From Stenotrophomonas sp. ISL-67 (GTDB lineage Bacteria; Pseudomonadota; Gammaproteobacteria; Xanthomonadales; Xanthomonadaceae), in the NCBI RefSeq assembly GCF_018612915.1, contig NZ_JAGGRL010000005.1:102007-166006 (forward strand): DNA of 64,000 nucleotides, in the 5' to 3' direction. The notes beneath the pieces are model-generated. The model was not told the DNA's origin. It saw only the letters and a program-made list of their open reading frames with translations, and made no database searches. Positions 1 to 6,931 of the stretch are shown here, piece after piece (positions within the stretch are counted from its first letter, which is position 1; each line of letters opens with the position of its first letter). The position numbers were made by a program, and so were the translations under genes.

Positions 1-573
1 TCACAGGCGCAACTGGGCTTCCTGCGCCGTAACGACTGCGACGTGTTCCAGGGCTACCTGTTCGGCGAGCCGATGTCGGCCGACGCGGCCGGCATGACGC
101 TGCGCCGCCGCTACCTGCGCCCGGAGGCGTTTGCCGAAACCCGGCCGGACCGCACGCTGCTGCTGCTGGACGACGAGGAAAACGTGCTGCGTTCGCTGGT
201 GCGCCTGTTCCGCCGCGATGGTTACCGGATCCTGGCGGCGGGCAATGTGCGCGATGCGTTCGACCTGCTGGCGATCAACGACGTGCAGGTGATCCTGTCG
301 GACCAGCGGATGAGCGACATGAGCGGCACCGAGTTCCTGGGCCGGGTGAAGATGCTGTACCCGGACACCATCCGGCTGGTGCTGTCGGGCTACACCGACC
401 TCAATACGGTGACGGACGCGATCAACCGCGGCGCGATCTACCGCTTCCTGACCAAGCCCTGGAACGACGACGAGCTGCGCAAGCACATCCACCAGGCGTT
501 CCGCACGCACGAAGAACAGCGCAGGGCCAACACCGCGCAACCGGCGGCGATGCAGGCGCCTGAGGGCGAATAG
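1..573 (+). CDS. EAL-domain C-terminus fused to a response-regulator receiver (5' truncated)
   Basis: The reading frame is open from the first base, so the true start lies outside the window. The first ~25 residues (LGFLRRNDCD, QGYLFGEPM) are typical of the C-terminal end of an EAL cyclic-di-GMP phosphodiesterase domain. A receiver domain follows: acidic pair in LLLLDDEENV, phospho-acceptor Asp in VILSDQRMSD, and the Lys in FLTKPWNDDE. This receiver style is common in RpfG-like two-component proteins. A receiver C-terminal to an EAL domain is less usual than the reverse order. The protein probably couples a phosphorelay to c-di-GMP turnover. It converges on a soluble histidine kinase gene, which could be its partner; that pairing is inference. 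The catalytic EAL motif is not in the window, so enzymatic activity cannot be judged. Confidence 0.85.
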   Translation, partial: SQAQLGFLRRNDCDVFQGYLFGEPMSADAAGMTLRRRYLRPEAFAETRPDRTLLLLDDEENVLRSLVRLFRRDGYRILAAGNVRDAFDLLAINDVQVILSDQRMSDMSGTEFLGRVKMLYPDTIRLVLSGYTDLNTVTDAINRGAIYRFLTKPWNDDELRKHIHQAFRTHEEQRRANTAQPAAMQAPEGE

Positions 574-847
574 GCTTAGAGCAGCGATTCACTGCTATGT
601 GCGGGGCGGGAAAAGGCAGACACGCATGGCGTGTCACTACGCGACGGCAATCATCGCGCATGACGGCGGTAGGGTCGGTCGCCAGACGACTGCCGGCCCT
701 GCTGATCGGCACGGTGACGCATTGTTTCGAACGGGGTACGCATTTGGAGGGCCGGCCAACGGCCGGCGCTACCGCGTTTCGCGCGTCGGCTTCACCTGTG
801 ACCACCGGCCAACTGTCGAAGGGTCGGTGGGGGTGGGTTTGCGGGAC

Positions 848-873
848 TGTAGAAAACATGGATGTTTTCTACA
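848..873. repeat. Perfect 12-bp-arm palindrome centred on CATGGATG
   Basis: Arms TGTAGAAAACAT and ATGTTTTCTACA are exact reverse complements separated by GG. The outer bases keep the GTAG...CTAC signature of the SMAG/REP family, but the stem is AT-rich, unlike all other copies in this GC-rich window. It could act as a bidirectional terminator for the convergent genes, or it may be a divergent REP subfamily member. Confidence 0.75.
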
Positions 874-999
874 AGCCTTATCTGTTCGGAATCTGGCAGC
901 GTAGGCGTCGAGAGCCGGCGTGGGCCGCAAAACCCACCGCCGCCGGCCCAAGCCAGGGACACCGCGCACACCACGGCTGTTCGCCCAGATGCATGGAGC

Positions 1000-1022
1000 A
1001 GCCGGGCAGAGCCCGGCTCTAC
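1000..1022. repeat. SMAG/REP palindrome
   Basis: AGCCGGGCAGAGCCCGGCTCTAC: a short hairpin ending in CTAC (GTAG on the other strand), the signature of the Stenotrophomonas GTAG repeat family. It lies just beyond the 3' end of the minus-strand kinase gene. Confidence 0.8.
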
Positions 1023-1040
1023 CGCAATGCACGCACGTTG

Positions 1041-2270
1041 TCAGCGCGGCTGTTTGATCGGCAACACCAGGCGGAATGTCGAGCCCACGCCGGGGGTGCT
1101 GTCCAGGTCGATGCGGCCGTGGTGCTTGTTGATGATGCTGTAGGAAATCGACAGGCCCAGCCCGGTGCCGCTGCCCACCGGCTTGGTGGTGAAGAACGGA
1201 TCGAAGATGCGCTGGCGCAGTTCCGGCGAAATGCCGCCGCCGGTGTCTTCGAACTCCACCCACACGTTCTCGCCATCCACGCCCGAGCGCACCGTGATCG
1301 TGCCGCGCTCGGCGATGGCGTGGCCGGCGTTGAGCAGCAGGTTCATGTACACCTGGTTGAGCTCCGACGGCAGGCATTCCACCAGCGGCAGCTGGCCGAA
1401 TTCACGCTTGAGCTCGGCCTTGTACTTCAGCTCGTTCCAGATGATGTTGATGGTCGATTCCAGGCCCGAATGCAGGTCGACCAGCTTCCAAGACTCATCC
1501 CGACCCGAATACGAGAAATCCTTCAGGTCGCGCACGATCCGCGTCACCCGCTCGATCCCTTCGCGCGATTCGGCCATCAGCTGCGGCAGATCGCGGCTGA
1601 TGAAGTCGATGTCGAAACGCGTGCGGATGTCATCGATCTCCGGGATCAAGGCCTTCGGGTCCGGCGCGCGCAGCGCCCGCTCGTAGGCCTCGATCACCGT
1701 GAACAGGCTGCGCAGGTATTCCTGCAGGCTGCCCAGGTTGGAGTGCACGTAGCCGATGGGATTGTTGATCTCGTGCGCCACGCCGGCCGCGAGCTGGCCG
1801 ATGGAGGCCATCTTTTCCGACTGCAGCAGCTTCTCCTGGGTACCGTTCAGGCGCAGGTAGGCCTGGCGCAGTTCCGCATGGCGCTGCTGCAGCTCGCGCT
1901 CATAGTCTTCCTGGCCTTCAATGCGTCGGAACAGCGCCAGGTAATGGCGCCTGCCAGCATCCTCCTGCTGGTAGACATGCGCAATCACCATGCGCTCGCC
2001 GACCGGCAGGCTGCCGTTCCAGTGGCCCTGCAGGCGCGCATGTTCCAGCGCGTCGGGGGGCAGCAGCTGGCGCAGCCATTGCGCGGGATCCACGCCAGCG
2101 TCGATTTCGGCCTGACCCAGCATGCCGCGCACCGCAGCGTTGGCCACGGCCACGCTGCCGTCATCGCGGAACAGCAGTACGCCTTCGTTGATGCGCTCGA
2201 ACAGCGCAAGCAGAACCGGCTGCGGGGGCAGCGGTGCGGTGACAAAAGTGGTGGGCACGGTCACGGTCAC
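1041..2270 (-). CDS. Soluble PAS-domain sensor histidine kinase
   Basis: 409 aa. No membrane segment is apparent, so the kinase is probably cytoplasmic. A PAS-like domain (about residues 20-120) is followed by a short coiled coil (120-150). The HisKA dimerisation motif comes next, with phospho-accepting His166 in GVAHEINNP. The ATPase domain shows the N box (NLLLNAGHAI), a DTGGGI G1 box, FDPFFTTKP and GTGLGLSIS. The start is GTG at 2270, chosen because the frame opens there at the PAS-proximal N-terminus. It follows flgN on the same strand with only a REP between, so it may be read from the flgM promoter. It converges with the EAL-receiver gene. The signal sensed is unknown. Confidence 0.85.
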   Translation of the reverse strand: MTVTVPTTFVTAPLPPQPVLLALFERINEGVLLFRDDGSVAVANAAVRGMLGQAEIDAGVDPAQWLRQLLPPDALEHARLQGHWNGSLPVGERMVIAHVYQQEDAGRRHYLALFRRIEGQEDYERELQQRHAELRQAYLRLNGTQEKLLQSEKMASIGQLAAGVAHEINNPIGYVHSNLGSLQEYLRSLFTVIEAYERALRAPDPKALIPEIDDIRTRFDIDFISRDLPQLMAESREGIERVTRIVRDLKDFSYSGRDESWKLVDLHSGLESTINIIWNELKYKAELKREFGQLPLVECLPSELNQVYMNLLLNAGHAIAERGTITVRSGVDGENVWVEFEDTGGGISPELRQRIFDPFFTTKPVGSGTGLGLSISYSIINKHHGRIDLDSTPGVGSTFRLVLPIKQPR

Positions 2271-2321
2271 ATCGGGCAGTTGAAACAGGCGCCCACTATA
2301 TCCGTGTTGGACACATTACGA

Positions 2322-2344
2322 AGGCCGGCCAGAGGCCGGCGCTA
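2322..2344. repeat. SMAG/REP palindrome between kinase and flgN
   Basis: A GGCCGGCCAGAGGCCGGCGC palindrome followed by TACG lies between the kinase start and the flgN stop (positions 2342-2344 belong to the flgN end). This is a typical REP position in a short intergenic gap within an operon. Confidence 0.75.
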
Positions 2345-2680
2345 CGCGACGGCCAGCGGCCGCCGTGTGTGCAGGGTGTTGGCCTGGCCTTTGGCGTCGT
2401 ACGCGGACGATGCTTCGCTGCGGCCCAGCTGGCGCAGGGCCCAGTTGACCTCGCGGCGGCGCCGCGCCAGCAGCACGCCGTTGGCGCGGTTGCGCTCGGC
2501 CAGCTCCTGCAGGCGCTCGTTCTGCCCTACCGGCAACACCTGCTCCAGCGCACGCAGCGCATCGAGCTTGGCGCTGGTGGCGCGGATCAACGACTGGACG
2601 TCATGCTCCACCAATGCCTGGCGTTCGACGTCCAAGGCATCGCTGAGGCGCTGCAATGGCTCGCTCATGGCCAGCTTCAT
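2342..2680 (-). CDS. flgN: FlgN, export chaperone for hook-associated proteins
   Basis: 112 aa, mostly helical and Leu/Arg/Glu-rich, the expected size for FlgN. FlgN binds the C-terminal ends of FlgK and FlgL in the cytosol and delivers them to the export gate. Sequence cues are the N-terminal LQRLSDALDVERQALVEHD and the later NRANGVLLARRRREVNWAL, matching FlgN-family helices. Its ATG overlaps the flgM stop by four bases (2677-2680), so flgM and flgN are translationally coupled. This is the standard pairing of the anti-sigma factor with the chaperone. The last residues (about 98-112) are poorly conserved in character and run into the adjacent REP. Confidence 0.9.
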   Translation of the reverse strand: MKLAMSEPLQRLSDALDVERQALVEHDVQSLIRATSAKLDALRALEQVLPVGQNERLQELAERNRANGVLLARRRREVNWALRQLGRSEASSAYDAKGQANTLHTRRPLAVA

Positions 2681-2979
2681 CCCTGCAGCTGCTGGTCCAG
2701 CTCCAGCATGCGCGAGGCGATCGCGTCCGGATTGATCTTGTAGGTGCCGTTCTGCAGCGACTCGCGCACGGCCTGGACCCGGCCGGCATCGATCGCCGGG
2801 GCGGTGCTCAGCTCGCGCTGCAGCGCCTGCAGGCTGGTGGCCTCACCGGTCAGCCGCAGGCTGTCGGCCGCTTCCACCGGGCGCGCCGGGGCATCGGTGC
2901 TCACGCTGGGCTTGTTCCCCGGCGCGATGCTGCGCAGATGGGCGGTCGCCTGCAGGTTGCCGTCGATTTTCTGGCTCAT
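2677..2979 (-). CDS. flgM: FlgM, anti-sigma-28 factor
   Basis: 100 aa. FlgM binds FliA (sigma-28) and blocks late flagellar transcription until it is exported through the finished hook. The N-terminus (MSQKIDGNL) and the C-terminal helices, with INPDAIASRMLELDQQL, fit the family. The Gln/Ser/Ala-rich middle is the usual disordered part. A sigma-28 promoter lies 32 bases upstream, giving autoregulation: FliA makes its own inhibitor. Coupled to flgN by a four-base overlap. Its target fliA is also in this window (49238-49984). Confidence 0.93.
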   Translation of the reverse strand: MSQKIDGNLQATAHLRSIAPGNKPSVSTDAPARPVEAADSLRLTGEATSLQALQRELSTAPAIDAGRVQAVRESLQNGTYKINPDAIASRMLELDQQLQG

Positions 2980-3010
2980 GGGTTGTCCTGGGAGTTACGG
3001 TTCACAAGGG

Positions 3011-3037
3011 ATAACGGCACGGCGGCCGCCATCTTTA
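3011..3037 (-). promoter_or_regulatory. Sigma-28 promoter of flgM-flgN
   Basis: On the minus strand: TAAA, 15 bases, then GCCGTTAT (consensus TAAA-N15-GCCGATAA). The -10 occupies 3011-3018 and the -35 occupies 3034-3037. The ATG of flgM is 32 bases downstream. Confidence 0.88.
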
Positions 3038-3060
3038 GGAGATTTTGCGTGTTGGAGTGG

Positions 3061-3723
3061 TCAGCGCGTCACAAAAACGTCGCCACTGGCCGCCACCGTG
3101 CCCTGGACTACCTTGCGTGACGACAGATTTTCCACGGATACGCGTTCATTTTCACCTGCATCGGCCAGCGCCTTCCCCGCCACCCGGACCTCCACACCGC
3201 CAAAGCGGGAGACCAGGGCCACGCTGTCGCCCCGGCGAATGAGACGCTGGGCCACCAGGTCGCTGGCCGACAACAGGCTGCCGGCACTCAGCGTACGCCG
3301 GGCCACCCGCCCCACCGCCGCGGCCGGGTCGGCCAGGGCGGCACCGGCGATGCGGGCCACGTCGCGCTGTGCAGTCGTGATATCGGCCACCGCCAGCGTT
3401 TCTCCAGCGGCAATGCCACGGTTGAGGATCAGCACGGTCTGGTTGCGGCGTACCTTGACCGGCACGAACAGGCGCCAGCCGCCGGCATCGGGGCAGCTGA
3501 CCTCCACGGTGCTGGTACCGGTCGGCTGGGCGCGCAGGTCCTGGCCGCATGCCGGCAGGCGCAGTGCCGAATCCAGGGTGGTGTCGCCTTCGCTGCCGGC
3601 CGGCAACGTGGACAGCGCGGCGGCACGGATGCTGTCCACCGGCTGCCAGCCGCCTGCCTGGGCGTGCGCAGGCGCACCTGCCAAGGTCGCGATGAAGATG
3701 GCAGCTATAACAAGGACACGCAT
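3061..3723 (-). CDS. flgA: FlgA, P-ring assembly chaperone
   Basis: 220 aa from the chosen start. FlgA is a periplasmic chaperone needed for FlgI to form the P-ring. The ATG at 3721-3723 gives a textbook signal peptide (MRVLVIAAIFIATLAGAP, cleavage near AHA-QA). An upstream in-frame ATG at 3756 would add 11 residues before it and would overlap the sigma-54 promoter region, so I reject it. The C-terminal SAF-type region shows VLILNRGIAAGETL, then RTLSAGSLLSASDL and VALVSRFGGVEVRVAGKAL. The gene is divergent from cheV and lies upstream of flgM on the same strand. It is driven by a strong sigma-54 element. Confidence 0.93.
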   Translation of the reverse strand: MRVLVIAAIFIATLAGAPAHAQAGGWQPVDSIRAAALSTLPAGSEGDTTLDSALRLPACGQDLRAQPTGTSTVEVSCPDAGGWRLFVPVKVRRNQTVLILNRGIAAGETLAVADITTAQRDVARIAGAALADPAAAVGRVARRTLSAGSLLSASDLVAQRLIRRGDSVALVSRFGGVEVRVAGKALADAGENERVSVENLSSRKVVQGTVAASGDVFVTR

Positions 3724-3758
3724 GGCGGCTCCGGGGGCATGGCACATGTGCAGCACCC

Positions 3759-3774
3759 TGCAAGCGCCGTGCCG
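3759..3774 (-). promoter_or_regulatory. Sigma-54 promoter of flgA
   Basis: On the minus strand: CGGCAC, GGCGC, TTGCA. This is a near-perfect -24/-12 element (consensus TGGCAC-N5-TTGCA). It lies 36 bases upstream of the chosen flgA ATG and is back to back with the sigma-28 promoter of cheV. Confidence 0.88.
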
Positions 3775-3795
3775 TTCACATGCACCGCACCCCGC

Positions 3796-3822
3796 TCAAG
3801 TGATCGCCGTTGGCGCCGATAC
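3796..3822 (+). promoter_or_regulatory. Sigma-28 promoter of cheV
   Basis: TCAA at 3796-3799, exactly 15 bases, then GCCGATAC at 3815-3822. The cheV ATG begins at 3830, only seven bases beyond the -10 element, so the transcript probably starts at or within a base or two of the start codon. Confidence 0.87.
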
Positions 3823-3829
3823 CCCCTCC

Positions 3830-4774
3830 ATGTCACATGACCTGCTCAACCGCATCGACCAGCGAACACGCCTGGCTGGCCACAACCGCCTCGCCCTGCT
3901 GCTGTTCCGCCTTGGCGGACGTCAGCTTTTTGGCGTCAACGTGTTCAAGGTGCAGGAAGTCCTGCGCCGGCCGGACCTGTTCCAGGTACCCGGGCTGCCC
4001 AGCCAGTTCGCCGGCGTGGCCGACGTGCGTGGCCGCTCGGTGCCGGTACTGGACCTGGGCCTGGCGATTGGCCACCCCGAACGCGAGCCGGACGCCGATA
4101 AGACGCCGGGCTACCTGGTGGTGACCGAGTTCAACCGCTCCATCCAGGGCTTCCTGGTGAGCGGCGTGGAACGGATCGTCAATATTGCGGTGGAAGACAT
4201 CCACCCACCGCCGGAGCTGGGCGCCGAATCGAGCTACCTCACCGCAGTGACCCGTTTCCAGGGCGAGCTGATCCAGGTGATCGACGTGGAAAGCGTGCTG
4301 GCCGACATCGCCCAGATCCGTGGCGAGGCCGTGCTGGACCCGTCGATGGCGCTGCCGGCCGACGCCCCGCAACTGCAGGTGCTGGTGGTGGACGACTCGC
4401 GCGTGGCCCGCCAGCAGATCCGCAGCGTGCTGGACCAGCTGGGCGTGGGTGCCACCCTGCTGTCAGATGGCAAGCAGGCGCTGGACCACCTGCTGCAGAT
4501 CCACGCCGCCGGCGAAAACCCGGCCGAGCGCTACGCCATGGTCATTTCGGACATTGAAATGCCCGCCATGGACGGCTACACCCTGACGACGGAAATCCGT
4601 CGCCATCCCGGTCTGGCCGGTCTGTACGTGCTGCTGCATACCTCGCTGTCGGGCGTATTCAACAACGCCATGGTCGAACGGGTCGGCGCCAACGCGTTCG
4701 TGGCCAAGTATTCCCCGCACGAACTGGCGGATTTCGTGCTCGACCGCCTGCGAAAGGTCGCCGAGGCCGCGTAG
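3830..4774 (+). CDS. cheV: CheV, CheW-receiver coupling protein
   Basis: 314 aa. A CheW-like domain (about residues 20-165: FRLGGRQLFGVNVFKVQEVL, GVADVRGRSVPVLDL) is followed by a receiver domain (about 183-312). The receiver has Asp188/Asp189, phospho-acceptor Asp241 in MVISDIEMP, and Lys in FVAKYSP. CheV couples receptors to CheA and helps adaptation when phosphorylated. The ATG at 3830 is the only sensible start: it opens the conserved MSHDLLNRIDQRTRLAGHN segment, and upstream in-frame sequence lies inside the sigma-28 promoter. There is no Shine-Dalgarno sequence before it. The gene is isolated from other che genes and divergent from flgA. Confidence 0.93.
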   Translation: MSHDLLNRIDQRTRLAGHNRLALLLFRLGGRQLFGVNVFKVQEVLRRPDLFQVPGLPSQFAGVADVRGRSVPVLDLGLAIGHPEREPDADKTPGYLVVTEFNRSIQGFLVSGVERIVNIAVEDIHPPPELGAESSYLTAVTRFQGELIQVIDVESVLADIAQIRGEAVLDPSMALPADAPQLQVLVVDDSRVARQQIRSVLDQLGVGATLLSDGKQALDHLLQIHAAGENPAERYAMVISDIEMPAMDGYTLTTEIRRHPGLAGLYVLLHTSLSGVFNNAMVERVGANAFVAKYSPHELADFVLDRLRKVAEAA

Positions 4775-5338
4775 GTCACGCCCTGCGTGGCGCCGGGCAC
4801 CCCGAGGGCCGGCCAACGGCCGGCGCTACCGGGTGGCGGCCACCGTTTGATGGATACGGGTCCCCGATGGGCCCATGGTTGATTGATCCGGATCCCGATG
4901 GGCCCGTAACGGTTCGTAGCCCCGGCCGTTGGCCGGACACCGCGCGCAGCGCGGCCCAAGTGTCCGGAGGCGGCAAAAATGCCGTTCCGGTCATGCGTCC
5001 GGCGTTTAAAGGTTCCGAAGCCGACGGTAGCGCCGGCCGTTGGCCGGCTGCTCTTCGTTCCGGGGTCATGAACCCCCTGACAGGCGGCTTCGGAACCTCT
5101 AAACGCCGGGGTGTTGGCCGCCATCGTTGCGTGACCGCCTCCGGACACTTGGGCCGCGCTGCGCGCGGTGTCCGGCCAACGGCCGGGGCTACGAATTGTT
5201 ACGTAACGTCCGCAGATCGGGATCAATCAACCATGGGCCCATCGGGACCCGGGTCAATCAACCATGGGCCCATTGGGATCGGGGTCAATCAACCACGGGC
5301 CCATTGGGATCCGGATCAACCAACCCGCCCCCCCTTTC
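4775..5338. repeat. Composite repeat pair in inverted orientation plus 31-bp tandem array
   Basis: No gene is credible here; open frames simply translate the repeats. From left to right it holds a REP at 4805-4830, an inverted composite repeat copy at about 4862-5026, a REP at 5026-5048, a direct composite copy at about 5050-5215, and four 31-bp tandem units from about 5213 to 5330. Positions 4913-4973 and 5135-5195 are exact reverse complements over 61 bases. Inside them, 4999-5023 and 5085-5109 match as reverse complements over 25 bases with one mismatch. The array stops eight bases before the flgB sigma-54 promoter. Confidence 0.85.
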
Positions 5339-5354
5339 TGGCACACCCCTTGCA
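5339..5354 (+). promoter_or_regulatory. Sigma-54 promoter of the flgB operon
   Basis: TGGCAC at 5339-5344, ACCCC, then TTGCA at 5350-5354: an exact consensus -24/-12 element, 32 bases before the flgB ATG. FleQ, encoded at 26708-28198, is the expected activator. Confidence 0.92.
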
Positions 5355-5386
5355 CCCTCCCCCACATCGTCCCGTGGGAGAGCGCC

Positions 5387-5782
5387 ATGCCCAACCTGAT
5401 TTCCGACTATCTGGGTGTCCATGCCCAGGCCATGCCGTTGCGCGAGCAGCGGATGAAGCTGATTGCCAGCAACCTGAGCAATGCCGATACCCCCGGGTAC
5501 AAGGCCCAGGACCTGGACTTCGATGCCGCCCTGCGCAACGCCCAGGGTGCCGACAGCAACGGGCTCATGCGCACCACCAATGAGCAGCACTTCGCCATCG
5601 GCGGCGGGCTCAACCCGTTCCAGGTCACCAAGGAAGGCGTGCAGCCCAGCATCGACGGCAACACCGTCGACCCGGATGCCGAGCGCGCCGCCTATGGCCG
5701 CGCCGCGCTGGAATACCGCGCCTCGCTGAGCTTCGTCGAATCCAAGGTGCGCTCCATGCTCACCGCGATCACGGGGCAATAA
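5387..5782 (+). CDS. flgB: FlgB, proximal rod protein
   Basis: 131 aa, normal length. FlgB forms part of the proximal rod in the periplasm. The family motif LIASNLSNADTPGYKAQDL is clear at about residues 25-43, and the C-terminal amphipathic helix ends SFVESKVRSMLTAITGQ. The ATG at 5387 follows GGGAG at a good distance. Longer upstream in-frame starts lie in repeat DNA and ahead of the promoter. First gene of the flgBCDEFGHIJKL run. Confidence 0.96.
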   Translation: MPNLISDYLGVHAQAMPLREQRMKLIASNLSNADTPGYKAQDLDFDAALRNAQGADSNGLMRTTNEQHFAIGGGLNPFQVTKEGVQPSIDGNTVDPDAERAAYGRAALEYRASLSFVESKVRSMLTAITGQ

Positions 5783-5785
5783 GCC

Positions 5786-6193
5786 ATGAGCAACCTGCCC
5801 ATTTTCGATATCGCCGGTTCGGCGCTGCAGGCCCAGTCCGTGCGCATGAGCACGCTGGCTTCCAACCTGTCCAACGCCGACACCATCGCCGGCTCGGCCG
5901 ATGCCGTCTACAAGCCGCTGGAGCCGATCTTCCAGTCGGTCACCAGCCGCACCGATCCGAACATCACTACCGTCCAGGTCAAGGAAATCAGCCAGAGCAA
6001 CGCCGCGCCGATCAAGCGCTACGAGCCCGGCCATCCGCTCGCCGATGGCGACGGCTACATCTACCAGCCCGATGTCGACCCCGTCGCCCAGATGGTCAAC
6101 CTGATCTCGACCTCGCGCAATTACCAGGCCGGCGTGGAGATGCTCACCACCGCCAAGGAACTGGCGCTGGCCACCCTGACCATGGGTCGCTGA
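5786..6193 (+). CDS. flgC: FlgC, proximal rod protein
   Basis: 135 aa. Starts three bases after flgB stops. The axial-protein signature STLASNLSNADTI is near residue 25, and the C-terminal helix carries the family pattern MVNLISTSRNYQAGVEML. Together with FlgB and FlgF it builds the proximal rod. Length and ends are normal. Confidence 0.96.
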   Translation: MSNLPIFDIAGSALQAQSVRMSTLASNLSNADTIAGSADAVYKPLEPIFQSVTSRTDPNITTVQVKEISQSNAAPIKRYEPGHPLADGDGYIYQPDVDPVAQMVNLISTSRNYQAGVEMLTTAKELALATLTMGR

Positions 6194-6219
6194 CCTTACT
6201 TATTGCAGGACATACCGTC

Positions 6220-6900
6220 ATGAGCACCACCACCGGCGTCGGCAACACCGATATCTACAGCGCCCTGGGCCTGAATGCGCCCAACAGCGATACCACCAAG
6301 AAGAAGGACACCCTGGACCAGGCCGACTTCCTGCGCCTGATGACCGAACAGCTGCAACACCAGGACCCGCTCAAGCCGATGGACAACACCCAGATGGTGG
6401 CGCAGATGGCGCAGCTGTCGCAGGTGCAGGGCATCAACGACCTCAACAGCACGGTCAAGGGTTTCCAGGAATCGATGGCCGGCGACCAGGTGCTGCGCGG
6501 TGCCGCGCTGGTCGGTCACGACGTGCTGGTGCCGTCCACCAAATGGCAGCTGGAAACCGAAGGCGATACCAGCGGCATGGTTGCCGCCCCCGGTGCCGGC
6601 TTCGTCACCGTGGACATCACCGATGCCAACGGGGTGAAGGTCACCCAGCTGAGCGTGGAAGCCAAGGAAGCCGGTGAAGTCACCTTCAACTGGGACGGCA
6701 AGGATGCCAACGGCAACCGCATGGCCGCCGGCAGCTACACCATCGCCGCCACCCATACCGACAGCGCCGGCACCCAGACCAAGATCAATACCTACGTCGA
6801 AGCGCCGGTGGAAAGCGTCACCGTCGGCTCGGACGGCCTGTACCTCAACCTCAAGGGCCTGGGCACGGCCCCGATCGAATACGTGCTGCGCGTCAGCTGA
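6220..6900 (+). CDS. flgD: FlgD, hook-capping scaffold
   Basis: 226 aa. FlgD caps the growing hook and is discarded at completion. The N-terminal export and capping region has the conserved DFLRLMTEQLQHQDPLKPMD, followed by TQMVAQMAQLSQVQGINDLN. The C-terminal part shows FlgD tudor/Ig-like features (TFNWDGKDANGNRMAAGSYT). It lies 26 bases after flgC and 31 before flgE, in the usual order. Confidence 0.96.
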   Translation: MSTTTGVGNTDIYSALGLNAPNSDTTKKKDTLDQADFLRLMTEQLQHQDPLKPMDNTQMVAQMAQLSQVQGINDLNSTVKGFQESMAGDQVLRGAALVGHDVLVPSTKWQLETEGDTSGMVAAPGAGFVTVDITDANGVKVTQLSVEAKEAGEVTFNWDGKDANGNRMAAGSYTIAATHTDSAGTQTKINTYVEAPVESVTVGSDGLYLNLKGLGTAPIEYVLRVS

Positions 6901-6931
6901 GTCCCTTCGTCACGCATCCAAGGAGAACCCC

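Larger units (their letters stand above)
574..1040. other. Intergenic region with dispersed palindromic repeats, no gene
   Basis: 467 bases between two convergent genes. I see no credible coding sequence; the open frames here are short or extend antisense into the kinase gene. The stretch holds three GTAG-type palindromes (619-640, 750-773 and 1000-1022) and a perfect AT-rich palindrome at 848-873. G-rich and C-rich tracts at about 826-844 and 928-945 are roughly complementary and flank that palindrome. No T-tract terminator is obvious. Confidence 0.7.

Noticed and set aside
597..2735. 712-codon plus-strand open frame
   Set aside because: It runs antisense through the histidine kinase, flgN and flgM genes, whose protein families are clear on the minus strand. 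The plus-strand translation is low-complexity His/Gln/Arg-rich, typical of shadow frames in GC-rich DNA.
3724..3756. Longer FlgA start at 3756
   Set aside because: It would place the start codon essentially at the sigma-54 start site and bury the signal peptide 11 residues inside.
4867..5583. Frames of about 90-238 codons upstream of flgB
   Set aside because: Translations of the composite repeat; the real gene begins at 5387 behind the sigma-54 promoter.
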